DNA from: Bacillota bacterium
GTDB lineage: Bacteria; Bacillota; Clostridia; Lachnospirales; Lachnospiraceae
Length of the DNA: 64,000 nucleotides
Reading direction: 5' to 3'
NCBI GenBank assembly: GCA_023436225.1
Contig: JAEZKA010000033.1
Coordinates: 123,952 to 187,951 of the forward strand
Numbering within the stretch: position 1 is the stretch's first letter; the number at the start of each line of letters is the position of its first letter. Shown in pieces: positions 53,931 to 62,712 of the stretch. The position numbers and the translations under genes are program-made. The notes under the pieces are model-generated. The model was not told the origin of the DNA. It did not search any database and saw only the letters and a program-made list of their open reading frames with translations.

Positions 53931-53952
53931 ATACTTCTTTCCTCTCTATTTT

Positions 53953-54654
53953 CTATTCCAGACACTGTGCAAGCAAAATCTTATTTACAATCTTAAAGCT
54001 ATTACCATAGTAATCAATCAAACCCTCGTCCTTCATTCTAGCCAGCTCCCGGCACATAGAGGTTCTGGATACGTTCAGATAATCAGCAAGCTCCGTGCGG
54101 TTCAACATAATCTGGAACATACTACTCCCTCGTACTCCCGCTTCATTCATCAGATAGCTGGCAATCTTCTCTCGCATTCCCTTTAGGGTGAGCAGCTCCA
54201 ACTTCCGATTGAGATTCACATTCTTCTCCCCAAGTACAATCATCATATTCTGAATCAGACTGATATGAAAATTGCAGCTGTTACCACAGGATTTTATCAC
54301 TCGCTCATAGGGAATGAATAGGATCTTAGCATCCTCCTTCACCCGTACCGTAACCGGTGAGATGCGCAGGACCGTACAGACAATTCCCTCCGCAAACATG
54401 TCCGAGGGTCCCAAAAAGGCAAGAATATGCTTATTACCGGCGAGATTTTCCTTCATAACCTCAACCATGCCGGTAAGAACGATTCCCACCGAGTTGATCT
54501 CATCTCCCGATAGGAAAACATAATCATCTTCATGGAAGCTTCTAATCGTGGCACCCAGACAGGATAACAGAGATCCAAGCTCCTTCTCACCTATGTTACG
54601 AAACAAAGCACATTTCATTAATATGGGGTAATATTTTTCCACTATCTTCCTCAC
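53953..54654 (-). CDS. Crp/Fnr-family regulator, probably HcpR-like
   Basis: 233 residues. An N-terminal cNMP-binding-type domain (about 20-140; FHEDDYVFLSGDEINSVGIVLTGMVEV and LGPSDMFAEGI) is followed by a C-terminal winged helix (about 155-230; LNRTELADYLNVSRTSMCRELARM). No Fnr-type N-terminal cysteine cluster is present. Divergent from hcp, the arrangement seen for HcpR-type activators that respond to NO or nitrite. A perfect palindrome in the shared 312-base gap is its probable target. Confidence 0.9.
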   Translation of the reverse strand: MRKIVEKYYPILMKCALFRNIGEKELGSLLSCLGATIRSFHEDDYVFLSGDEINSVGIVLTGMVEVMKENLAGNKHILAFLGPSDMFAEGIVCTVLRISPVTVRVKEDAKILFIPYERVIKSCGNSCNFHISLIQNMMIVLGEKNVNLNRKLELLTLKGMREKIASYLMNEAGVRGSSMFQIMLNRTELADYLNVSRTSMCRELARMKDEGLIDYYGNSFKIVNKILLAQCLE

Positions 54655-54792
54655 TTTCCTTTATCAAAACGTCTATTCCATGCTAATTCATATCAACGTG
54701 TACCATAGTAATTCAAGCTTATATCCCAAAACAGCGAGGAAATCTTTCGGATTTTAAGACATAATTTAAATAAATAGATACATTTTTGTAAT

Positions 54793-54835
54793 TGTAGCCA
54801 TGGCTACACTTATTCATTTCTATCTGTATTATACT
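54793..54835 (+). promoter_or_regulatory. hcp promoter with Crp/Fnr-type palindromic operator
   Basis: TGTAGCCATGGCTACA (54793-54808) is a perfect 16-base palindrome. A -10 TATACT lies at 54830-54835 with no good -35. With a start near 54842, the palindrome is centred at about -41.5, the classic class II activator position for Crp/Fnr proteins. The rest of the 54655-54966 gap is AT-rich without other clear signals. Confidence 0.7.
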
Positions 54836-54966
54836 CACCTTGTTCTTAAAAATCAACAATAGAAAGAGCGCTTCAATCACATCTACCACGTTAAATATAT
54901 ATGAGGATACGGCAGGCCAATACGCTTGTCCTAAAGATATTAATCAAATTAAAGGAGAGTATAAAA

Positions 54967-56604
54967 ATGGAGAATAAGATGTTTTGTTATCAATGTCAAG
55001 AGGCAGCAAATTGTACCGGTTGTACCTTATCCGGTGTATGTGGTAAGACACCCAGCCTTGCTAAAATGCAGGATTTACTAATCTATGTAACAAAGGGGTT
55101 AAGTGCAGTTACTACCGCACTCAGAACACAGGGAGTAAAGATTGATGCGAGTGTTGATCATTATGTAACGATCAATTTATTTACTACAATTACAAACGCT
55201 AACTTTGATGACGAGATATTCTATCAAAGAGTATTAGAGACCTTGAAGATAAAGAACAGCCTATTGAGCCAGGTTGCAGATACTTCTAAGCTTCCCGCGG
55301 CAGCCCTTTGGAACGGTACCACCAGAGAAGAGTTAGAAGCAAAGAGCGGCAGTGTTGGCGTCCTTGCAACAGAGAATGAAGATGTAAGAAGCCTTCGTGA
55401 GCTGGTGATCTATGGCTTAAAGGGTCTTGCCGCATACATGAAGCATGCCAATGAATTACAGTATGATAACGCAGAGATCAGTACATTTATGCAGAAGGCA
55501 CTTGCCGCAACCTTAGATGACACGCTCAGTGCAGATGCATTAGTAGCCCTTACCTTAGAGACCGGTAAGTTCGGCGTAGACGGTATGGCCTTACTTGACA
55601 CCGCTAATACAAGCACTTATGGCAATCCTGAGATTACCAAGGTTAACATCGGTGTAGGAACCAAGCCCGGTATCCTGATCTCCGGCCATGATTTAAGAGA
55701 TTTAGAGCAGTTATTAGAACAGACCCAGGGAACCGGAATTGACGTATATACTCACTCCGAGATGCTTCCTGCGCATTACTATCCTGCATTCAAGAAATAT
55801 CCTAACTTCGTAGGTAACTACGGAAATGCATGGTGGAAGCAGAAGGAAGAGTTCGAAAGCTTCAATGGACCTATCCTAATGACGACCAACTGTGTTGTAC
55901 CTCCTGCTGCTTCCTATAAGGGTAGATTATTCACCACTGGTGCTTCCGGCGTATCCGGCTGTACTCACATCGAAAGAGATGAGAACGGTCACAAGGACTT
56001 CTCTCAGATCATTGAGCTTGCTAAAACCTGCGCAGCTCCTACCGAGATCGAGCAGGGCTCCATCCTCGGCGGCTTCGCTCACAATCAGGTACTTGCTCTC
56101 GCAGATCAGGTGGTTGGCGCCGTTAAGTCCGGATCTATCAAGAAGTTCTTCGTAATGGCTGGCTGTGATGGTCGTCAGAAATCCAGAAGCTACTACACCG
56201 AATTTGCTCAGGCTCTGCCGAAGGATACTGTTATCTTAACTGCAGGCTGTGCAAAGTACAGATACAATAAGCTTGAACTAGGCGATATCAACGGTATCCC
56301 GAGAGTACTCGATGCAGGTCAGTGTAATGACTCCTACTCCTTAGCACTGATTGCACTTAAGCTAAAGGAAGTATTCGAGCTACAGGATATCAATGAGCTT
56401 CCCATCGCCTTCAATATCGCATGGTATGAGCAGAAAGCAGTTATCGTTCTCCTCGCTCTTCTCTACTTAGGCGTGAAGAACATTCACTTAGGACCCACAT
56501 TGCCGGCCTTCTTATCCCCGAACGTTGCTAAGGTTCTTGTTGAGACCTTCGGGATCGCAGGAATTGGTACTGTAGAAGACGATATCAAGCTATTCACCGC
56601 ATAA
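54967..56604 (+). CDS. hcp: hybrid cluster protein (hydroxylamine reductase / NO-related)
   Basis: Start at ATG 54967 with AAAGGAG; 545 residues. The N-terminal cluster ligands C7-x2-C10-x8-C19-x5-C25 match the strict-anaerobe type (class I/III spacing). Hybrid-cluster ligand regions are visible: TYGNPE, SGHDLRDLEQLLEQT, THSEMLPAHYYP, TTNCVVPP, TGASGVSGCTH, AGCDGRQKSRSYYTEF, LTAGCAKYRYNKLELGDI and AGQCNDSYS. The family reduces hydroxylamine in vitro and acts in NO detoxification and nitrosylation chemistry in vivo. Followed by its own terminator at 56688. Confidence 0.96.
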   Translation: MENKMFCYQCQEAANCTGCTLSGVCGKTPSLAKMQDLLIYVTKGLSAVTTALRTQGVKIDASVDHYVTINLFTTITNANFDDEIFYQRVLETLKIKNSLLSQVADTSKLPAAALWNGTTREELEAKSGSVGVLATENEDVRSLRELVIYGLKGLAAYMKHANELQYDNAEISTFMQKALAATLDDTLSADALVALTLETGKFGVDGMALLDTANTSTYGNPEITKVNIGVGTKPGILISGHDLRDLEQLLEQTQGTGIDVYTHSEMLPAHYYPAFKKYPNFVGNYGNAWWKQKEEFESFNGPILMTTNCVVPPAASYKGRLFTTGASGVSGCTHIERDENGHKDFSQIIELAKTCAAPTEIEQGSILGGFAHNQVLALADQVVGAVKSGSIKKFFVMAGCDGRQKSRSYYTEFAQALPKDTVILTAGCAKYRYNKLELGDINGIPRVLDAGQCNDSYSLALIALKLKEVFELQDINELPIAFNIAWYEQKAVIVLLALLYLGVKNIHLGPTLPAFLSPNVAKVLVETFGIAGIGTVEDDIKLFTA

Positions 56605-56687
56605 GATTAATAATTATGATTGGATGAATACGAGGCTGTTTCAAAGATATCGCTGATTGGCCGACAACATGTATTAATATAATGGTT

Positions 56688-56725
56688 AACCTACCGGATA
56701 GATAGCATCTTATTCGGTAGGTTTT
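56688..56725 (+). terminator. hcp terminator
   Basis: AACCTACCG (56688-56696) pairs with CGGTAGGTT (56714-56722 or one base on), with a short T-run. A further hairpin TATCAGC-GAG-GCTGATA lies at 56794-56810, before the next gene. Confidence 0.7.
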
Positions 56726-56859
56726 ACAAATACTTGATTGAAAGAAAGCCAGTTTTGCAGCCTTTTCTATCAATTAATATACGTTTCATAAAATATCAGC
56801 GAGGCTGATACTTTTGATTAGAACAACCGATTGCTACGTTTTTCAAGAAAGGATAAGTT

Positions 56860-57477
56860 ATGAGCGCATTTTTAGGACCGATACATTATTGGTTATATAA
56901 TAAGATCCTCCTTCAGCAGAATATAATCGATGAATTATACCGACTGGGTGAGGGCCACGGCCTTCCTCTGAAGGAAGATGCTGAGAGCCGTTTCACAGCA
57001 ATAGAGAGCAAGCCTCTGGAGGAGATGATTGACCAGGGAAATATCCATGGGTGGCTACAGGAACGTGTCTCCCAGGTTGAATATAAATATGCTTTTGTTG
57101 TAACCGCACTGGCGAATCAGTTACCGGATGCCCTTCACACCTTAAAGAGCTGTCTATATTATGTTGGCAATCAACAGGCAAAAGCGATTCGTCAGGGTGA
57201 GGAGCGACCCACTGCAAATAAACTTTATAAGCTGATTAGCGATCAGCTTCTAGACGGGATGCCCTGCGATCATGCCAACCGCTTACTCTCTCAGAATGAC
57301 GATGACATTACTTGGACCCGTAATCTCTGCGTTCATACACCGTACTGGCAAGAGCTAGGGGGCAATATCAGCGTATACTATGAATTGAGAGAGTCCTGGC
57401 TGATGGGTTTTATCAAGGAATTTGATTACTCCTTTGAGAAAATAAATGATACCACGTATCGTATCCACACATTATAA
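56860..57477 (+). CDS. unrecognised 205-residue cytoplasmic protein
   Basis: I do not recognise the family. The protein is soluble and mostly helical, with no signal or TM segment. Potential ligand residues cluster at the start (GPIHYWLYNKILLQQ) and the end (LCVHTPYWQELGG, then YYELRESWLMGFIKEFDYSFEK). It reads like a stand-alone helical domain with repeated His, Trp and Cys (MPCDHANRLL). AAAGGAT precedes the ATG. The hemerythrin gene follows after 52 bases containing the stem-loop at 57486, so the two probably form an operon and share a role in oxygen, NO or iron handling next to hcp. That role is inference. Confidence 0.72.
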   Translation: MSAFLGPIHYWLYNKILLQQNIIDELYRLGEGHGLPLKEDAESRFTAIESKPLEEMIDQGNIHGWLQERVSQVEYKYAFVVTALANQLPDALHTLKSCLYYVGNQQAKAIRQGEERPTANKLYKLISDQLLDGMPCDHANRLLSQNDDDITWTRNLCVHTPYWQELGGNISVYYELRESWLMGFIKEFDYSFEKINDTTYRIHTL

Positions 57478-57485
57478 TAGATTAT

Positions 57486-57525
57486 ACTGCCGCTCAAATT
57501 CGTGGGTTTGCAGTAGAATGGAGGT
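57486..57525 (+). repeat. stem-loop ending in the ribosome binding site (copy 2)
   Basis: ACTGC (57486-57490) pairs with GCAGT (57510-57514); the inner stem GCTCA/TGGGT (57492-57496 with 57503-57507) encloses loop AATTCG. AGAATGGAGG follows at once and is the hemerythrin ribosome binding site. Compared with copy 1 at 2919, several stem positions differ in a compensating way while loop and flank are kept. Confidence 0.55.
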
Positions 57526-57529
57526 TGTT

Positions 57530-58084
57530 ATGGAAAGCATTAAGCTGATGATGGAGGAGCACCAATATATCTTACGTATGCTTGCTGTAGTACGCAGAGC
57601 CTGTTACGGTATACTGCAAGGAAAAGAGATTGATTATGAAGACTTTAACAACATGATTGATTTTATCCGCAGTTATGCAGATGCCCACCACCACGGGAAG
57701 GAAGAAAAACTGCTGTTTAACGAGATGGTTACCCATCTTGGCGCTTTAGGTAACAAATTGATTACTCATGGAATGCTAGTAGAACATGATATGGGCCGAT
57801 TATTTATTCAAGAATTAGTAGCAGCCCTTGACCGTGTGAAAGCCGGGGATGAGATGAGTAAGCTCGATGTCATTGCGAATTCGATCGGCTATACCCACCT
57901 TCTAAAACGCCACATCGACAAGGAGGATACTGTAGTTTATCCCTTCGCTGAGCGCCAATTATCCTCTGCGATTATGGATAAGGTCAATCAGGGGACTGCC
58001 GAGTTTGAACAGTCTGCGCTCGAAAAGGATACTAAGAATTATTATGAGCAGCTGGTAGCAACGCTGGAGGAGCGATATCAATAA
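57530..58084 (+). CDS. hemerythrin-like protein
   Basis: ATG 57530 with GGAGG; 184 residues. A four-helix hemerythrin domain with ligands H11 (EEHQYILRML), H54/H55 with E59 (DAHHHGKEE), H80 or H86 (ITHGMLVEHD) and H123, H129 with E132 (THLLKRHIDKED). Such proteins bind a di-iron centre and sense or store oxygen, NO or iron. Neighbouring hcp and the Crp/Fnr gene support a role in nitrosative or oxidative stress. It is probably co-transcribed with the upstream unknown gene. Confidence 0.92.
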   Translation: MESIKLMMEEHQYILRMLAVVRRACYGILQGKEIDYEDFNNMIDFIRSYADAHHHGKEEKLLFNEMVTHLGALGNKLITHGMLVEHDMGRLFIQELVAALDRVKAGDEMSKLDVIANSIGYTHLLKRHIDKEDTVVYPFAERQLSSAIMDKVNQGTAEFEQSALEKDTKNYYEQLVATLEERYQ

Positions 58085-58522
58085 GCCTCCCCCCCTGAAT
58101 AGGTCCACAAGCAACTCAATTGCAACAGCTATATTAATTAGTAGTTGAAACGCATCAATAATTGACATTTATATATTAATTCATAAATTTTTTGCTTTGT
58201 AAGCTTCTTACGAAGCATGTATTACACCCTGTGTATAACAGTTGATCAATCTGTATGCACAGGGTTATTTATCTGTAATTCTATCAATTCTCGCTACAGT
58301 TCAGCCTGTCTGGTTATGATAAGACGGGAGAAGAAATGTTCCATGGATGAGCCGCTGACTGGGCTGAACAGTAACAATTTCCTTCCTCTTATCGAAAATT
58401 TGTTCATATATCTCTTTCCCCTCCCTCAAATCCATGGTATAATCGTCTAAGCAGCTTTATCTGTAAAACGTATTATAGACCTTTTTGGCATAAACAGGCT
58501 ATTTTATTTAAGGAGTCATAAA
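58085..58522 (+). other. 438-base gap with several hairpins, possible structured RNA
   Basis: TTGACA (58162-58167) with TAAATT (58184-58189) is a possible promoter. It is followed by a hairpin (58194-58216), a terminator-like ACCCTGTG/CACAGGGT stem (58226-58265) and a longer-range stem GTTCAGCC/GGCTGAAC (58299-58306 with 58362-58369) enclosing GTCT/AGAC. An extended -10 (TGGTATAAT, 58435-58443) lies before the restriction gene. No convincing gene: the only open frame (58217-58450) lacks a ribosome binding site. Confidence 0.4.
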
Positions 58523-59392
58523 TTGAAACTTGAAAAAGAAAATCTAATCCGAGATATCGTAGATAAGCATATACGACAGTTTGTCGATGTAATGGAGGCC
58601 CGTTACCGGCTGGAGGTTGATGATCCCTTGGGAGTAATCAACGCGAAGAAGAATAACGCCTTCATGTCCCAGCTAGGCGAGGAATTTATGTTCTATTCTG
58701 CTTTTGTCCGCTCCTTTGACAGCTCCTTCGGTAAGGTTCTAGAAAATATGGGTAACGCCATTGCGAAGATTTCCTATACGGTAAGAGGCAGGATTGAATC
58801 CTATCTTCTTCCCCAACAGACCCAGCACATCGATTACCTGATGACCGCTTACGAGAAGCGGGATGCCCGACCTAAGACAGAGGATTACATGAACTTCAAC
58901 TGCCTTATCCCCTCCAATCTAACCAGCTTCATCACCTCCCATGAGACAGATAATTATTTCTATGATGAGGAAAAGGGGTGTCATTATCTGATTGAGCTAA
59001 AGGCGGGTGGTGATCTGGATAACAAGAAGGCAAAATCAGAAAAGATCGCTCTGCTGAATGAATTCTTCATTCTTAAGAATTCGCTACAGAACAACGAAAC
59101 CGTACGAATTTTCTTTGCCACAGCATATAATAAATTCGGTGAAGATGCTCCCTGGCGACAGGAACGTGTCCAGACCTTCTTCGCAGAGGAGGAGCTGCTG
59201 ATCGGTAAAGCATATTGGAACTTCGTGTGCAACGATCCCGAGGGCTACCAGGTCATTTTTGACCAGTACCGCACCAGTTCCGAATATATGAAGGCTTCCC
59301 TGGAGCGCATCAAGCATCTGTATTTCCATGCATCAAGACCAATGGAGCATCAGATATCCTTGCAGGAATTTTTTACACAGGACATCCTATGA
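58523..59392 (+). CDS. type II restriction endonuclease, TdeIII family
   Basis: 289 residues; TTG start with AAGGAG eight bases ahead. The sequence matches TdeIII-like enzymes, and a PD-(D/E)xK-type core is visible as YLIELKAGGDLDNKKAKSEK with E and K in IELK. The preceding acidic position is probably in YFYDEE. Followed 56 bases later by a DNA methyltransferase, giving a complete restriction-modification pair, with the endonuclease gene first. The weak TTG start may limit nuclease expression. Recognition site not assigned. Confidence 0.88.
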   Translation: MKLEKENLIRDIVDKHIRQFVDVMEARYRLEVDDPLGVINAKKNNAFMSQLGEEFMFYSAFVRSFDSSFGKVLENMGNAIAKISYTVRGRIESYLLPQQTQHIDYLMTAYEKRDARPKTEDYMNFNCLIPSNLTSFITSHETDNYFYDEEKGCHYLIELKAGGDLDNKKAKSEKIALLNEFFILKNSLQNNETVRIFFATAYNKFGEDAPWRQERVQTFFAEEELLIGKAYWNFVCNDPEGYQVIFDQYRTSSEYMKASLERIKHLYFHASRPMEHQISLQEFFTQDIL

Positions 59393-59448
59393 CGCATGCC
59401 CGTAGTACAATTTGCTTCTGATAGATAACGAGAGGAGATTACCCCCTT

Positions 59449-60168
59449 ATGATAGACATAAGTACCATAGATAAATACCTTCTAATGCATGGTGATTGTA
59501 TGGAGAAGTTAAAGGAGATCCCGGATGGCAGCATAGACCTGATCCTCTGTGATCCGCCATATAACCTGGCAAAGTATTCTACCGGTAATATGAAATTTGA
59601 CTGGAGAAGTGAGATTAATAATGATGTTGCAAAATGGGATCTAAAGGAGCTTTCCCCCATCGATTTTCTCGATGAGTTCAAGCGTGTACTTTCACCCACC
59701 GGCAATATCTTTGTTTTCACCAGTTATAACCTAATTGGTAAATGGCACGAGGTGTTTGACAGCGAATTTGATACATTTCAATTCATGGTATGGCATAAGA
59801 CGAATCCCATCCCTAATATTCGCAAATCCTCTTTTCTAAATAGCTGTGAATTGATCGTATGTATGTGGAATAAGGGCCACACCTGGAATTTCTCCAAGCA
59901 GAACGAGATGCATAACTTCATCGAGAGTCCGATCTGTATGGGCAGTGAGCGTCTTAAGGAACCCAAGCATCCTACTCAGAAACCTCTCTCTGTACTGAAG
60001 AAGATCATTAATGTTGCCAGCAATGAGAATGATGTCGTCCTAGATATGTTCATGGGGGTGGCCTCTACCGGCGTAGCCGCCAGAGAATTGAACCGCCGTT
60101 TTATCGGTATCGAGATAGACGATGTCTATTATGAAGCCTGTGAGAAAAGAATGCTTAATTGTAAATAA
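59449..60168 (+). CDS. DNA methyltransferase (beta class, N6-adenine or N4-cytosine)
   Basis: 239 residues. Motif IV DPPY (35-38) comes before motif I (VLDMFMGVASTG, about 196-208), the beta-class order. Typical flanking segments are LLMHGDCMEKLKEIPDGSIDLIL, PKHPTQKPLSVLKKII and RRFIGIEID. It should protect the host from the TdeIII-like nuclease encoded just upstream. GAGGAG about 11 bases before ATG. Confidence 0.92.
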   Translation: MIDISTIDKYLLMHGDCMEKLKEIPDGSIDLILCDPPYNLAKYSTGNMKFDWRSEINNDVAKWDLKELSPIDFLDEFKRVLSPTGNIFVFTSYNLIGKWHEVFDSEFDTFQFMVWHKTNPIPNIRKSSFLNSCELIVCMWNKGHTWNFSKQNEMHNFIESPICMGSERLKEPKHPTQKPLSVLKKIINVASNENDVVLDMFMGVASTGVAARELNRRFIGIEIDDVYYEACEKRMLNCK

Positions 60169-60227
60169 CCGAAGCTTTCTGTAAGTGTTTATACCGGATG
60201 AATTAGAAATCAACTTACTTGTCACAT

Positions 60228-60262
60228 ACAATAGAAAGTATGCTTCGCAAACTTTCTATTGT
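60228..60262 (+). terminator. hairpin after the methyltransferase gene
   Basis: ACAATAGAAAGT (60228-60239) and ACTTTCTATTGT (60251-60262) form a 12-bp perfect stem. There is no long T-run, so termination is possible but not certain. Confidence 0.5.
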
Positions 60263-60271
60263 CATAAATAA

Positions 60272-60332
60272 AAGGACCTATGCTTCACACAATGTCTGAA
60301 CTGCCTGACATCGTCTGATCACATGGGTCCTT
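60272..60332 (-). terminator. chemoreceptor terminator
   Basis: AAGGACCTATG (60272-60282) pairs with CATGGGTCCTT (60322-60332), 11 bp with one G-T pair. On the minus strand TTTTATTTAT follows. Inner pairing TGTC/GACA also present. Confidence 0.75.
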
Positions 60333-60410
60333 CTTCTTATTCTTGATTTTTTATAGCCTCACTTTATGTCAATCATGGATGCCTCTTCTGGGTACCATTC
60401 TTGATCCGCT

Positions 60411-62210
60411 TTAGATTGTAAAGTTAGCAATCTCGGACTTCAGTCGTTCGGAGCTGTTACCGGAGGCTTCTACCTGTGCCGCTACCTCCGAGGACTTATC
60501 TGTAACATTAGCAATCTTCTCAGCAATATCCCCGGTTCCGATTGCACCCTCAGTAGCCGCATGAGCTACCTCATTTACAGCGGACATTATATTCTGGATG
60601 GAGGCTAAAAGCTCCTCTGAGGTTGCACTGAAATCGGTAATAATACCATCGATATACATCGCATCCTCCATATAGGCGCCTGCCACACCCACCAATCGGT
60701 TAAAGCTTTCTGTAATGTCTTTTGATACAAATTGAAGAAGAGAGGCCGCACTACCGGAAAGATTATCCACTGCTAGTGTAACTTCACCGGTTACTGCTTG
60801 AATTTTGCCAACTGCTTTCTTTGACTGCTCTGCCAATTGGCGAATCTCGTCAGCAACAACCGCAAAGCCTTTTCCGCTTTCTCCCGCTCTAGCTGCTTCA
60901 ATAGAAGCATTTAAGGCCAGCAGGTTCGTCTGGGCTGTAATCTTCATAATAGAATCGGAGAGCAAATTAATCTCTGATACAATCTTCGCCTGCTCCAGAG
61001 CTTGCTGCAGCTTCCTCTCGATCTCAAACTGTATCTCCTGTGATTTCTTCTGAGTTGCCTCTACATCCTCTTTGGTATTTAAAGCACGCTTACTAATCTC
61101 AACAATCTGAAGAGCGGCTTCCTGCGACTTCTCTGCAATCGATCTGGAGGCGGTCTCAATCTCTGTGGAGGTAATGGTCATCTCCTGAGCAGATGCTGCT
61201 GTTTCCTCCATGCTTGCTGCCAACTCCTCAGTCGTCGCTGCCACATCCTCGATATTGGTGTTCAGCTCCCTTACATTCTCATTAATGTTGCCGACAATAT
61301 CAATGATATTATCTGCCTCTAGCTTTGTGCTGCCAACCAACTTAGCAACCGAATTCTTCATTCCCTCCAGATCCCTCGCTAGAATACCGAAATCATCCTT
61401 ACGAGCTTCATAGCCTTCCGGTAATCTGATCGTAAAGTCACCGGTGGAAAGAGTATTCAGATAGTTACCAAAGGTCTTAAAATCTCGATTTAGCATTCTG
61501 GAGAGGTATGATGTAACGAAAATCGCTATCAATAATGTACCTGAAATGTTAATAACAAATACCGTAGCGTCCTTTCGTAAGGCAGACTGCTTAGTCTCTT
61601 TCAAAGCATCTACCTCGAGATCGATAAAATCGGTATAATTACCGGTTCCAACCACCCACTGATAGGGCTCGAAGGCTAAGCTATATCCTCTCTTTGGTGA
61701 TGCTTCCGTCTCTCCTGACTTTGGGAACCAATAATCGGTGAAGCCGCCTCCCTCTTTTCTACCATTCTCAATAATTGCCTTGATCAGATAAAAGCCGTTC
61801 ACATCCTTGGATTCATAACGGTTTGTTCCCTCAGTCTCATTTCCTAACAGGACGACATTATCACCCTCATAGGTATCAATCCAGAAGTAGCCATTGTCAC
61901 CGTATCTCAGCTCGCGGACCAGATCCGCTGCCAGCCTCTTCGCCTCTTCTTCTGTGTATTCTCCTGCCACCTGCTTTTTATAGATATTATTAATCAGGCT
62001 AACTGCATTCTCAACTTGATTTTTAATATTCAAATCATAGTTACTTCGAATACTATCCTCCAGTCCTATGGTATTCTCCCTACTATACCTAATCTGGTTC
62101 ATTAATGATACAACTGCCATACAAACTGTCATCAGAAGTATAAAGGTAGCTAAAATAATAATTTTAGTTCTAACCTTAAGGTTCTTTAGTATATTTATAT
62201 TTCCTTTCAT
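60411..62210 (-). CDS. methyl-accepting chemotaxis protein with sCache_2 sensor
   Basis: 599 residues. TM1 at about 13-35, a periplasmic-type single Cache domain (about 40-200; DGYFWIDTYEGDNVVL, GYSLAFEPYQWVVGTGNY), TM2 at about 213-233, HAMP to about 290 and a long coiled-coil signalling domain with the hairpin tip (ALNASIEAARAGESGKGFAVVADEIRQLAEQS). AGGAGG ten bases before ATG. Stand-alone; shows that the organism is chemotactic. Cache_2 domains often bind small carboxylates or other nutrients; the ligand is unknown. Confidence 0.95.
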   Translation of the reverse strand: MKGNINILKNLKVRTKIIILATFILLMTVCMAVVSLMNQIRYSRENTIGLEDSIRSNYDLNIKNQVENAVSLINNIYKKQVAGEYTEEEAKRLAADLVRELRYGDNGYFWIDTYEGDNVVLLGNETEGTNRYESKDVNGFYLIKAIIENGRKEGGGFTDYWFPKSGETEASPKRGYSLAFEPYQWVVGTGNYTDFIDLEVDALKETKQSALRKDATVFVINISGTLLIAIFVTSYLSRMLNRDFKTFGNYLNTLSTGDFTIRLPEGYEARKDDFGILARDLEGMKNSVAKLVGSTKLEADNIIDIVGNINENVRELNTNIEDVAATTEELAASMEETAASAQEMTITSTEIETASRSIAEKSQEAALQIVEISKRALNTKEDVEATQKKSQEIQFEIERKLQQALEQAKIVSEINLLSDSIMKITAQTNLLALNASIEAARAGESGKGFAVVADEIRQLAEQSKKAVGKIQAVTGEVTLAVDNLSGSAASLLQFVSKDITESFNRLVGVAGAYMEDAMYIDGIITDFSATSEELLASIQNIMSAVNEVAHAATEGAIGTGDIAEKIANVTDKSSEVAAQVEASGNSSERLKSEIANFTI

Positions 62211-62445
62211 CCTGTGTTATCCTCCTATAAGCTGATATTTCAAGTATACCTATTTGTATACTTACATCAATATCTTTATGTGATAATACTACAATATCCG
62301 ATACAATTTATCAACTATTTTCCTTGCAGACTATCTATTTTTACATTCCTACCGAAAAATTCTATATATTCCAGTCATTTCCATGCAAATATATGATAAT
62401 AACATTCAATTCAGACAATTCCTATCACAATGCTACCACAGCAAA

Positions 62446-62712
62446 TCATCCTTCCCTCTCATTGACTAGGACCCATTGGTGTGTTTTGATATGATACTTG
62501 ACATTAATCATCTGCAGACACTCTCCTAACAGTACATTGCAGCAAAACACCATCGTTGGTACTCCTGCAAAGTTCTCCTCCTTGCAGAAGATAATGCTTT
62601 CAATCTTATAGGTCTGCAGGGCATGGTTCTCATCCTCCAAGCGAATATAATTCGGTTTAATCTTCCCCTGCACATTAAAAGTTGCAATCACATCCACAGG
62701 CATATAATACAT
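62446..62712 (-). CDS. small unknown protein linked to DNA polymerase IV
   Basis: 88 residues, beta-rich by eye (VDVIATFNVQGKIKPNYIRL, THQWVLVNE), with three cysteines (IIFCKEE, VFCCNVLLGEC). No recognised family. Its ATG overlaps the dinB stop as TAATG, so the two are translationally coupled. By position it may be an accessory or modulating factor for the polymerase; nothing in the sequence proves that. Confidence 0.75.
   Translation of the reverse strand: MYYMPVDVIATFNVQGKIKPNYIRLEDENHALQTYKIESIIFCKEENFAGVPTMVFCCNVLLGECLQMINVKYHIKTHQWVLVNEREG

Noticed and set aside
58217..58450. 77-residue open frame before the restriction gene
   Set aside because: No ribosome binding site, and it crosses terminator-like and other stems.
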